Shown: positions 1-9,741 of the stretch, one piece after another
How the letters are laid out: each line of letters starts with the position of its first letter
Numbering within the stretch: position 1 is the first letter of the stretch
From: Dinochytrium kinnereticum
Lineage: Eukaryota; Chytridiomycota; Chytridiomycetes; Chytridiales; Chytridiaceae
DNA: 64,000 nucleotides
Direction of reading: 5' to 3'
NCBI GenBank assembly: GCA_027604005.1
Contig: JADGJT010000034.1
Location: 1-64,000, forward strand
Position numbers and translations under genes: made by a program
Notes under the pieces: generated by a model
Told to the model about the DNA's origin: nothing
Databases searched by the model: none
Seen by the model: the letters and a program-made list of their open reading frames with translations, nothing else

Positions 1-2736
1 CCCCTGATCCACCACGACCAACAAAACCGGCGACCCCTTCATCCTCTCCACCTGACTGATGATGCCATGGATCAAGGCCATCAATTCGCCCCTGAGGCGG
101 GGGTCACGTCTTCCGACGCGTCTTTGGAGAGGAAAGTCCAGGAGGGCGTCGGGGGTGAAGAGGGTGCGGCTTGGGAGTGAACCCGAGTGAAGACCCCTGT
201 GGGTGAGGTAGAGGATCAGGTGGAAGGTTTTGCGGAGGGTGAAGAGGGTGTGGAGGTTTGTGTGGGTTGCGGGGCATTTCGTGCAGAGGGGTGGGGGTTG
301 GGTGGTTGTTGTGTGGGGGCATGATGAGTCGATGGAGATGAGGTCGGCGTCGGGTACTCGATCGCCGGGTTGAATAATGTGATGGGGTTGTGTCGTCCTC
401 CTGTGCCGCTGGGGGGAGATGATTTGAGGAAAGGGTCTGGCCCATGTGAGGGTTGAGTAAGTTTGGTGGGTGAGATGGGTGAGGGTTTGAATGAGGGTTC
501 GAATGGTTGATTTGGAGAGACTCTTGACGGTTCGAAGAAGGGTTCCTGGGATCTCTCTTAACCTCTTTAAATGAGAACAAGGAGGGGGATACATCCATGT
601 CTCAATGTCCTTCAAAACACCTCGATAACTCACCCCAACACCACTCAACATCCCAACAACCTCCCGCCTCATCGCGATCCCAACCGCGCCCCTCGCCAAA
701 CGCAAAACAGGGTTCCTCACCATGTTCACCCAAACCAACCGATCACAAACCTCATTCACCCTCGCCGCAATCTCCCTCCGCTCCTTCTCGTAGGTCCGCA
801 GAACTCGATCAGGTGAGACCCCTTGAACGACCCCAGCCAACTTCCATCCCAGATTTATCGCATCCTGGATGCCAGTGTTCATGCCTTGCCCTCCAACAGG
901 AGCGTTCACGTGAGCTGCATCACCCAGGAGGAACACTCGGTGAAGCTGAAACCGCCTTGCGAGACGTCGCTCGGCTCCCCACGTTGTCAACCAAACGGGG
1001 TGGAGAAGAGTCGGAGGCGTGGTGGTGGGTGATAGAAGCGTATTGACGGTCTCCTGAAGATCGTCAAGCGTCGGTGTTGGAGGGGATGAAGGAAACCCAT
1101 CTGGGATCCAGGTGGTTTCATGAACCCTTCTCTTCCTTTGATCCTCAGCGTTGATCGCGTCCTCCATGCCGTCCTTTCCGTCTCCAACCAACGTCTGATC
1201 AGACTCGGAACGCCTGCCTCGCATCGCCTCCAAAGCATCTATGGAGCTTGGAGGCGTCTTCCTCTCCCCGGTTGGCCAAACCATCGTCACGACACGGTAG
1301 ATCCCATCCCGAAAAGGTATGACGGTGGCCACCCCTTCAGGAGCCGAAAACTGCGTCACCCCAGCAACAAAGTAATCCTTGGACAATCTTACATCCCCCA
1401 TCATCCCGACAAAAGGATAAGGATAGCCCTCAAAAGGAATGTCATAGAGAGTTCGAACTCGAGACCGCGTGCCATCCGCCCCACAGAGATACTCTGATCG
1501 GATGATGAGACGCTTGGGGTTGGTCGATGGACGAGGTGGAAGAGGTGAGGCGGTGACGGTTTTGGGGTTGGTGGGAGGCGTGAAATGCACGCGACGGGTG
1601 GGGAACTCTTGGCATGAATGTTCGGGAGGTGATTGGTGAGGAGGGACTGGGGATGGGTGGGGAGGTTGGCCGTCTGGACAGGAGACGGTTCGGATTCGAT
1701 GGTGAAAGGTGCTGTGAGCTTCTGAGGTGGTTGCGATCGGACTGGACTCGATGGATGCTGTGATGGTGGTCGTCGAGTCAACGTTGAGGTCAAGGGAGGA
1801 GGCTTCGGGGGATGCAAAAAGGTGGTCCTGGCCAAACCCAACACCATCATCAAAGTGCATTGGGGAGTGACCGTTGCTGTTGAATTTGGGCGATGAAGTG
1901 GGTTGTGACTGCAGCGTTGCTCTGTCTGAACCGTCCGTCTCAAGAGTTGTGTTCGATTCTGATTCAACCGTTTGCCCACCGTCCACATCAACCATCTTCA
2001 CCGCATAGGAGAAACGCGCCATTCCAGATAAGCGAGCTGCTGAATCAATCGCTGGTTCATCCTCCACATGAACCACCTCAACATGACTAACCGCATCCGC
2101 CTCAACGATAGCGATTGCACCCCCAACCCTTTCCGACCCCTCACCCTCACCCATGCTCCTCCCCGCCATCTTTCCCTCTCCTCCCATAATTGAAATCTCC
2201 TCATCCGCAAACAGATCCCCAAAAGGAACCGTGTTCCCCTCCCCAACCTCACAAACGCAGGTCACCCCACCTCCATCCTGCTGGCTCTCCAAAAGCGTCA
2301 GCCCTCTCCAAATCCTCCCCCCCAACTCCACATACGTCCTCTCCAGTGCTTCCTCGGTGCAAAACTGAGGCAGGACCAAAACAAACGGAAACTTTGACTC
2401 CAGATCCCTCAACCCACCTTCACCATCATCACCACATTCATGATCGTAAAGCCCGAAATCAAATCCGGGAGAAGTGTAGCTTTGACGCTGAAGATGTGAT
2501 GTAAGGGCTGGTGAGAGGCTGTGGAGGAGCTCTAGCGTCCGCGCGTGGAGGGTTACGGCTTTTGAGTAGGGTGAACGGGTGGTGAGGGTGTCTATAAGGA
2601 TGTGCGGGATTTTGCGGTTGGCGAGGTCGATGGCTAGAGTTAGGCCTGTGGGACCTGCGCCTACAATTAGAACGGTGGTGGTGATGGGGAAGGGGTCGTC
2701 GGTGGAGGCGGGTGGTGGTGGTGGTGGTTGCTGCAT
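1..2736 (-). CDS. FAD-dependent monooxygenase (phenol hydroxylase-like), C-terminus beyond window
   Basis: This is a class A flavoprotein hydroxylase, a family that inserts one oxygen atom into an aromatic or polyketide substrate using FAD and NAD(P)H. One uninterrupted frame runs from the ATG at 2736 to the left edge (912 codons, no stop), so the end is missing. The dinucleotide-binding motif VGAGPTG is at residues 25-31. It is followed by SKAVTLHARTLELL, typical of this family. CGADGTRSRVR lies near residue 417, and the ribityl-binding LGDAAHVNAPVGGQGMNTG near 604-622. After it, QPGDRVPDADLI begins the thioredoxin-like C-terminal domain found in phenol hydroxylases. Residues of roughly 230-405, between the FAD-binding halves, are low-complexity (Ser, Pro, Thr, His) and have no counterpart in typical members. 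The start was chosen because VLIVGAGPTG follows 21 residues later. The substrate cannot be told from sequence. Confidence 0.88.
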   Translation of the reverse strand, partial: MQQPPPPPPASTDDPFPITTTVLIVGAGPTGLTLAIDLANRKIPHILIDTLTTRSPYSKAVTLHARTLELLHSLSPALTSHLQRQSYTSPGFDFGLYDHECGDDGEGGLRDLESKFPFVLVLPQFCTEEALERTYVELGGRIWRGLTLLESQQDGGGVTCVCEVGEGNTVPFGDLFADEEISIMGGEGKMAGRSMGEGEGSERVGGAIAIVEADAVSHVEVVHVEDEPAIDSAARLSGMARFSYAVKMVDVDGGQTVESESNTTLETDGSDRATLQSQPTSSPKFNSNGHSPMHFDDGVGFGQDHLFASPEASSLDLNVDSTTTITASIESSPIATTSEAHSTFHHRIRTVSCPDGQPPHPSPVPPHQSPPEHSCQEFPTRRVHFTPPTNPKTVTASPLPPRPSTNPKRLIIRSEYLCGADGTRSRVRTLYDIPFEGYPYPFVGMMGDVRLSKDYFVAGVTQFSAPEGVATVIPFRDGIYRVVTMVWPTGERKTPPSSIDALEAMRGRRSESDQTLVGDGKDGMEDAINAEDQRKRRVHETTWIPDGFPSSPPTPTLDDLQETVNTLLSPTTTPPTLLHPVWLTTWGAERRLARRFQLHRVFLLGDAAHVNAPVGGQGMNTGIQDAINLGWKLAGVVQGVSPDRVLRTYEKERREIAARVNEVCDRLVWVNMVRNPVLRLARGAVGIAMRREVVGMLSGVGVSYRGVLKDIETWMYPPPCSHLKRLREIPGTLLRTVKSLSKSTIRTLIQTLTHLTHQTYSTLTWARPFPQIISPQRHRRTTQPHHIIQPGDRVPDADLISIDSSCPHTTTTQPPPLCTKCPATHTNLHTLFTLRKTFHLILYLTHRGLHSGSLPSRTLFTPDALLDFPLQRRVGRRDPRLRGELMALIHGIISQVERMKGSPVLLVVVDQG

Positions 2737-3264
2737 GGCAGTTGACGTGGGGGGGCTTTTCTGGTTGTCGAAAAAAAAAGAAGAGCAGAAATCCGTCAGG
2801 GAGGCTTTGGCTCTTTGTGACGCCCTTAAGGCTGGAGTGTCTGCGAGGCGGCGCTGAGCTGCATCCGATGCGGATGGACGAGGAGGGCGATGGGGGTGGG
2901 ATGGTGGGGCTTAGCATTTGCCCCATGGCCCAGCTCGTCCCCCCTCCCACATACCATCCATCTCCAACTAGCATCGTTGGCCGTCCTTCTCCGCATCCAT
3001 CATTCCCTCGTGGATGCTGTCGCTCACCTGCGTAGCGTCTGCCGTCGCCGCCGGTGCCTCAGAGAGGGTGGTTGTTGGCCATCGACGTTCAATTAATTTT
3101 TTGGTTTCCAACTTTCCCATCACCTTCAGCCGTTGCAGGCCGTCATGCAGCATCGACTCCGCTGAGGACATCAACCACCCCGTCATCGCTCACACGCGCA
3201 CGCACGCCCGTCCTCCCTCCTCTCCTGCGCATTCTTCCTTCCTCACGCATTCCATTCCGTCCAA
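2737..3264. promoter_or_regulatory. Divergent intergenic region, monooxygenase / carboxypeptidase S
   Basis: About 530 bases separate two genes that point away from each other, so both promoters and 5' UTRs should lie here. No clear TATA box was found, and the short open frames inside look like chance. Confidence 0.4.
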
Positions 3265-5834
3265 ATGCCATCCTCTTCACCGCCTCCCTCCAACCACCCC
3301 TCTGAACACACCAGGGACGGCGGAAACGACACCCATGCCTTTTCAAACCTCGGCATGCGATATTCCGCAAGATCGACCGCATCCAACAACCACCGCACCG
3401 CACCAACGGACGACCAAACCTGGAGCATGGACACATCGTCAACTCGTAACCGAACCTCCATGCGGTCCTCTCGATCTCATGGAGGGGATGATAAGACTGA
3501 GGAAAAGGTTGTTGAGGTTTTAGCCGGGTTTGAGGGAGAGGCAGAAAAGCGACCGATCGGTCGTGCGGGTAGAACGGTCGGAATGATCCTCCTCATCTCA
3601 ACCATCCTATTCATCTACCTTCCCTTCTCGTTTATCGGTAATCTCGTCTTCCCGTTTAAACGACCGCACCATCCTCAACGCTCCTCCTCCTCAACCTCGC
3701 AATGCATCCAGCCCCCGCTGATTTTGCCGACCCCGAACGTGGCACTTGATGAAATGTATGAGAGGCTATTTGGAAAGGCGAATGAAGGGTATGCGATGGG
3801 GGTGGCGAGACGGTTGGCGGGGATGGTGAGGATTAATACGGAGGCTTTTGATGATCAAAATGGGATTGAGGTGCCTAGGAATGGTGCTGTTGCTGATCCA
3901 GATTTTGGGAGGAGGAGGGGATTTGTTACCCTAAGGGACTATGTTGGAGTGACATGGCCGAAAGTGTCGGTATTTTATATGCTATTTTTCTCCTTTGGCT
4001 TTGCTTATTTTCTTTTCTTTAGTTTGATCCCCTTCTATGTTATCCTTTATTTGTTTCTATTGGGACGAGAAATTGCCCGCCCTTGTTATATTGCTCAATA
4101 GTCTTTCTTAAATTTTTAATGGCTCATTTATCTTTTTTTACTTTTCGATGGCTGTACGTCGCGGTTAATTAGCCTCTTCTCTTTCTATAAATAGACATTC
4201 GACGCTAGATATGGAAGTTGTCAATCGATACGGGATGCTGTACCGATGGAAAGGCTCAGATTTAACCAAGGGCCCTATTCTTCTCACGGCTCATTTGGAT
4301 ACCGTGCCTGTTCCGAAGGAGACGCTATCTCAGTGGACCTACCCTCCTTTTAAGTATGTTTTTTTTTTCTCTCTTCTATCTTCATCAAAAGAATTGACGT
4401 CAAGCTTGATTTCATTTGTTAAAAGAACCCGTGTGGTTTTTTGCCTTGTTTTTGCTGACACCAGTCCTATTTCGTTTTTCTTCTCGTTTTTCGCTTTGCA
4501 GTGGGACGATCGCGGACGGATGGGTATGGGGACGTGGAGCTCATGATTGCAAAGCTCAGATGATTGAAATGTGAGTCTAAGATTAAGAAACAACAAAAAC
4601 ATCCTTTTTTTTCCCTAATTTTACGTGCTTTTCTTTTTTTAATCAAAAAATCAACAAAATCAGCCTTGAAGCCGTCGAAAACCTAATCATTGCTGGTTTT
4701 ACTCCAAAGCGAACCATTCTTATCGCCTTTGGATTTGATGAAGAGATTGGTGGGATACAGGGTGCTAAATTCCTTGCTAAGAGAATTCATGATATGGGGC
4801 ATCACAATGGTTTGGGTGGGATTCCGGTCGCTTTTCTGCTGGACGAAGGCTCGGGCATCTCAACTGCTGCTTCCATTGGTCTTAGCAATAACCGTGAAAG
4901 GGACGCCGCGTCCCCTTCTTTTGCCGCCGTGTCGACCTCCGAAAAGGGTTATATGGACGTTGAGATCACGGTCAAAGTCCCAGGTGGACATTCGTCAGCT
5001 CCACCCAAGAGAACTGGAATCGGACTGGCAGCGCTTGTCGTTAAGCAGCTTGATGACCATCCGTTTGAATTAGAAGTGGGTGAGGCGGTGCTGGAGCAGT
5101 TTGGATGTTGGACGAGGTTTGGAGCGGTTGAGGATCTGGGGCTTGTGAGGTGTGTTGGGGATGTTATTGCTGGTGTTGGAGGCGTTGAGAGAAGGAGGGA
5201 GCTTGTGGAGAGGGTCGGTGGGCTGGGAAATGGGTTTAGAGCGCTTTTGGGGACGACGCAGGCGGTGGATGTAATTAAGGGAGGTGTGAAGGTGAACAGC
5301 CTTCCAGAGTTGGTGACGATCACGGTGAATTATCGGATCGCGGCTGGATCGACGGTGGGAAGCACCGAAGCCCATCTGTTGAAAACGCTCCAGCCCCTTA
5401 CAAAGGCTCAAAACCTCACGCTTCACCAAACTCGCGCTACCGGAGAGTCGATCATCGTCAAACCGCCATCGAACCACCCGTCACAAGGGACCATCACGGT
5501 TGAAACGCTACCGGACTCGTTTGACCCGTCCCCGGTGGCTCCATCGAATTCTCGGGCCTTCCACCACGTGTCGTCGGCGATTCGACGCACCCTTGTTAAG
5601 AGCAAGGAGGAGGTTATGGTTGTGCATGCGGGTGAGGTGCTTGGAAATACTGACACAATTCACTATGGGGATGTTGTTGGGAGGGGCATGCTGATGCGAT
5701 TCTCTCCCCTGAGGGATGTGCTTGAGAATCGCATACACACGGTTGACGAGAGAGTGAGGGTGGAGGACGTAGTCAGAGGGTGTGGGTTCTTTTTTGAGCT
5801 GTTGAGGGGTGTGGATGGAGACACGGCCGTTTGA
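3265..5834 (+). CDS. CPS1: Membrane-anchored M20 peptidase, vacuolar carboxypeptidase S type
   Basis: This is a zinc exopeptidase of family M20 like yeast carboxypeptidase S, a vacuolar enzyme that releases C-terminal residues from short peptides. Exons: 3265-3965, 4195-4353, 4502-4570 and 4664-5834, giving 699 aa with phases that match at every junction. The Ser/Arg-rich cytosolic tail is followed by one membrane helix (GMILLISTILFIYLPF) near residues 109-132, as expected for a type II vacuolar protein. Metal and catalytic motifs are present in order: TAHLDTVPV (His, catalytic Asp), WGRGAHDCK (bridging Asp), FGFDEEIGG (catalytic Glu and ligand Glu) and a late NTDTIHYGD (last His). PGGHSSAPP marks the dimerisation domain. 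Length and order fit the family well. The next gene, alkaline phosphatase, is co-oriented but has its own promoter. Confidence 0.92.
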
Positions 5835-6235
5835 AGTAGTAGATCACAGTTCAAACAATTAAAAACAATACTTCCGAAGTAAGAGAAAAGGGAAAAGCCG
5901 AAAAGTGAGGAACGCCGAAACGAACATTATTGATTAATGTACATGTATTGAATAGATATTACGTGAGTCGATGCCATTGACATTCTTCCTCACCCAATCC
6001 AATGGGAGTGGAGTGTTTCGCCAAAGACAGAACACAAGCTGGTCAGAGTAACGTTGTCCAGAGACGAGTGCAGGCGGCATGCAGCTGTGTGCGCACACCC
6101 ATTGGCCAGCAGTCAACCATCCTGGTGACGCTCATCCCTCAAACAGGCATTATTCCCTTGCTGTCAGCACGCACGCGTTTGAATTTTTACCTTTTGCTTC
6201 TTGCTTTTATCCTTTTTATCCCTTGAGATGGATGG

Positions 6236-6243
6236 TATTTAAA
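6236..6243 (+). promoter_or_regulatory. TATA-like box of the alkaline phosphatase gene
   Basis: TATTTAAA lies 95-102 bases before the ATG at 6338. It is followed by a C/T-rich leader, a usual arrangement for highly expressed fungal genes. Confidence 0.45.
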
Positions 6244-6337
6244 CCCGCCCTCCACCCGCCATCGCACACTCCCCCGTCACCCCTCCCGTCTTAGAGACCT
6301 CCCCTCCCCTCACCTCCAACTACCTAGACAGACAGAC

Positions 6338-8902
6338 ATGAGGCTCGTCTCTGCTTCTCTCATCGTGGCCGCCGCCTCGGTGGCCTCAGTCTCCGCCGCC
6401 GTCGATCCCCTCGCCTCCGTCCCCGAGGTCGGCCAGTACGGCCGCTTCCGAGCCCTCCCCCGTGGCTCCAACCTCGCTCTCTCCCCTGTCGATGGCGCCG
6501 AGTTTGTCCCTGGCCAGCGCTTTGATATTTCCATTGAGCTGCACTCGGAGGACTTTAGCAAGGTGCCTGACCTCTCCAAGTTAGAGTTCACCGTGAACGG
6601 TGCCGATGCCGCGGCGGTTCTGAGCGCTCCCAAGCCGCATGCGTCGCTCTACAACACCACGTACTTCAAGGATGCCACCGCCCGCCATTCGAGGAGGTCG
6701 ACGACGGCGACGGTCGCCAGGTGAACAACGAATGCGTTTTTGCTTTAGTTTCCTTGTGCCCTTGATGCTTTGCCACACCCTGGCATCCTGACAATTGTAC
6801 TGACAACCCCGTCATCTATTCTGACAAACAGGCTCAACTGGAGGGACCTGGCCATCCCAAAGTCAGGCAAGTACGAGATCAGCATCAAGGCCGGCGCCGA
6901 GGAGGTCAAGGCTACATGGACCGTCAGGGGTTCATCCACCCGAAAAGCAAAGAACGTCGTCCTCTTCGTCGGCGACGGCATGGCCACCTCAATGATCTCT
7001 GCCGCTCGCTACATTGCCAAAAACACGCGCTTTGGAAAGTTTGAGTCCGGCGAGGGCTTCTTCAGCTTTGAAAAGTTCAGCTCGATCGGAAAGATCAGCA
7101 CCAACGGCATTGACTCCATCATGACCGATTCTGCAAACTCGGCCGCTGCCTTCCACAATGGTCAAAAGTCGTTTGTCAATGCCCTCAATGTCTATGGCGA
7201 CACCACCCCCAGCACCCTCGATGATACCAAGGTCGAGGTGCTTGCCTCCATGATTCGTCGAAAGCTTCCCGACATGTGCATTGGTGTCGTCACCACTGCT
7301 GCTGTTTGGGATGCCACCCCCGCCGCCGTCTTTTCTTACACTCGTTCCCGATCCGATGAGGGTGTCATTGTGGATCAGAATCTCCGTGGTTTCTCCAACG
7401 TTGTTCTCGAAGGCTCCGCCTACGTCAACAACACCAAGGAGGACATTAAGTGGTCCGCTCCTCCCGTCAAGGCGGATGTCATCTTGGGAGGAGGTGGAAG
7501 CGCTTTCTGTAGCGCAAAAGGCTGCAAGTCCTTCAACGGAGCTGATCAGTATGCTGCTTACAAGGCTAATGGATACGCTGTTGTCAACGATGGAGACGAC
7601 ATGACCAAGTACGCTGGTTCTGACCCACTTGTTGGAATCTTCCACATTGGCACCATGAGCACCTGGTACGACCGTGTCGTTGAGACCAACAACCTTGAGA
7701 GCCCCAACGCTAACCCCCTCGGCAACGGCGATAAAGCGTTAAAGCAACCTGGCTTGGAGGAGATGACCATGAAGGCTATCGAGGTCATGGAGAAGCGTTG
7801 CAAGGACGGCTACTTCCTCATGTCGGAGGCTGCCTCCATCGATAAGCAGATGCACCCAATTGACTTTGACCGTGGACTGGCGGATCTCCTTGAGCTGGAC
7901 CGTACCGTCCAAGCTGTCGTCGATCATGACACTAAGAAGGAGACCCTTATCGTCGTCACCTCCGACCACGCACAGGGTTACGATGTCTACGGAACCGTTG
8001 ACCTTGAATACATGCGCAAAGCCTCCAACGATGACTCCACTGACATCCGTGGTGCCCCCAACAATGTCACCAACCGCCCCATCAACTTCAAGACTGAAAA
8101 GCGTCAGGCTATCGGTGTTTACGATGCTGCCGGATGGCCTTCTTCCGTCGTTGACTCTAACGGTCTCCCAACCCTCTTCAAGGACCAAAGTATCAAGCTC
8201 GCCTCTGGCAAGATCGACTCTCCCACCCACGTTGAGAACTTTGAGCACAAAGATACCCCCCGGAGCCCTACCAACAGGAACCAGGGTGTCTACGCCTTCC
8301 AGGATGCCACCAACCCCGTCGTCGTCCGCAACTACTACACCGCGAACGATAAGGAGGTCGCTGCCGGCGGTATCTACATGTCTGGAAACCTTCCTCAAGG
8401 ACAGGGATCGACCGTTCACACCCTTCAGGCTGTCGATCTTTACTGTCAGGGACCAGGGTCTGAGAGGTGTGGAAAGGTTTTGGACAACACAGAGGTCTTC
8501 TTCATTATGGCGGATGCCCTCGGGTTAGGAGATACTCCCGATGATGTTCCCCCTACAAGCCAGTGCCCTGCTGCTACCGCTACCGCCACCGCCACCACCA
8601 CCATCACTGTTACCGCCACCGCGACGGTCCCTGCCGGAGGTGACTACAACGGGAAACCTATCGCCACTGCTGGTCCCGCTGCCGGTGGCGACTACAGCAA
8701 CGACGCTAAACCCGTCTCCACCGCCTCACCTGTTGACAACAGCGACTACATTAAAGCCAAGCCGATTGTTCCTTCTACCACTGCTGCTGGGTTGAAGAGC
8801 AAGGTGGACGGTGGGAACCTGTATCAGAATGCGGGTGAAAGCGTTAGGGTTAAGGGTGTTGCGTTTGTTATGGCTGTTGTGATGGCTTTTGCTGCGTTGT
8901 AA
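6338..8902 (+). CDS. Secreted or GPI-anchored alkaline phosphatase
   Basis: This phosphomonoesterase of the alkaline phosphatase superfamily releases phosphate from many esters, probably outside the cell. Two exons (6338-6720 and 6832-8902) encode 817 aa; the split codon AG|G restores the frame. Residues 1-21 form a signal peptide (MRLVSASLIVAAASVASVSA). An N-terminal beta-rich region precedes the catalytic domain, as in other fungal members. Active-site motifs: VVLFVGDGM (metal Asp, about residue 173), TDSANSAAA (Ser nucleophile, about 228), EAASIDKQMHP (metal ligands) and SDHAQGYDVYG (metal Asp and His). The C-terminus has a Thr/Ala-rich stretch and two GDY-containing repeats. It ends in a hydrophobic tail (VAFVMAVVMAFAAL), which suggests GPI anchoring. 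Whether it is cell-wall bound or vacuolar cannot be settled from sequence. Confidence 0.92.
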
Positions 8903-8974
8903 TTATCTGTTGATCGGTTGTGTTAGATTGTGTGGGCTGCCTTTTGTTTTATCTTTTTGTCTTTTCTTTCTTGG

Positions 8975-9003
8975 GTGGGTAGTCGCTGAGTAGCGCCCCG
9001 AAT
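8975..9003 (+). repeat. Hairpin repeat, copy 1
   Basis: GTGGGTAGTCGCTGAGTAGC and the following GCCCCGAAT can fold, with CGCT pairing to AGCG around a four-base loop and GGG pairing to CCC outside it. It starts 73 bases after the alkaline phosphatase stop, so it probably lies in the 3' UTR. Confidence 0.6.
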
Positions 9004-9053
9004 TTATCAGTCACTGTTATGTATTTGTTCTTTCATTCGGTTTTGTTGTTTCA

Positions 9054-9082
9054 GTGGGTAGTCGCTTAGCAGCGCCCCGAAA
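9054..9082 (+). repeat. Hairpin repeat, copy 2
   Basis: This is a second copy of the element at 8975, 79 bases further on. It matches except for changes in the loop (GAGT becomes TAGC), and the stem bases are kept. The pattern is what one expects if the folded form, rather than the loop, is what matters. Confidence 0.6.
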
Positions 9083-9741
9083 TTCATCGATGGTCGTTTT
9101 CCATATTTCTTCTGTTCGATGCACCTCCGTCATCCTTTCTCTTTTCTCCTTTTCTCCAGTATAAACGCTTATTCTCAATTGCTTTTTAAGAATATTTTTC
9201 CAATGAGCTCATTTTCGCGGTTTTTTTTAAATGCTAACCATTTGATTTTTTGTTTTAAGGTGGAAATAGACTGCACTTCTGCATTTGTTCTGACTACCAA
9301 AGACCCTTTGCTTCTTGTTTAATGCAATTTTGCATCCTTTTGCTGATCATCAAACCGCACCTGCGAAGAAACTCTTTCATTAGCGTATCCTTCTTCTCCT
9401 CATTTGAACATTTCCTTTTTTATGCTCTTGGGGTTGAGCGTGCCAAGTTTTCGAGAGGCACGGCTATGTGAAAGCAACATCGACCTATATTATATTTTTG
9501 CTTGTCATGCTATTGATTCCAGTCTTGTAGTTTCGTTGAACCACATTATAAGCTTTGGTATCCATTAAAAGAATCTAAATAGGCGATGATATTTATTTTT
9601 CTAGATGGTCCAATTTCTCTTCATCTTCATGGTCAATAATGTGAAGTTGAATATCTAATATGGTCTATGCCATCAAACATGTAATTTAAAGAACAAGGGG
9701 AACAAAATCAGAATTAGTTAGAAAGAAAAAGGCCTGACCCC

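Larger units (their letters stand above)
8903..9741. other. Convergent 3' intergenic region
   Basis: About 840 bases lie between the ends of two convergent genes. The left part holds two hairpin repeats (separate entries). The rest is T-rich and shows no gene I can support. Confidence 0.5.

Noticed and set aside
7739..8419. 226-codon frame on the minus strand inside alkaline phosphatase
   Set aside because: It lies wholly opposite conserved catalytic sequence and has no domain; a GC-bias shadow.
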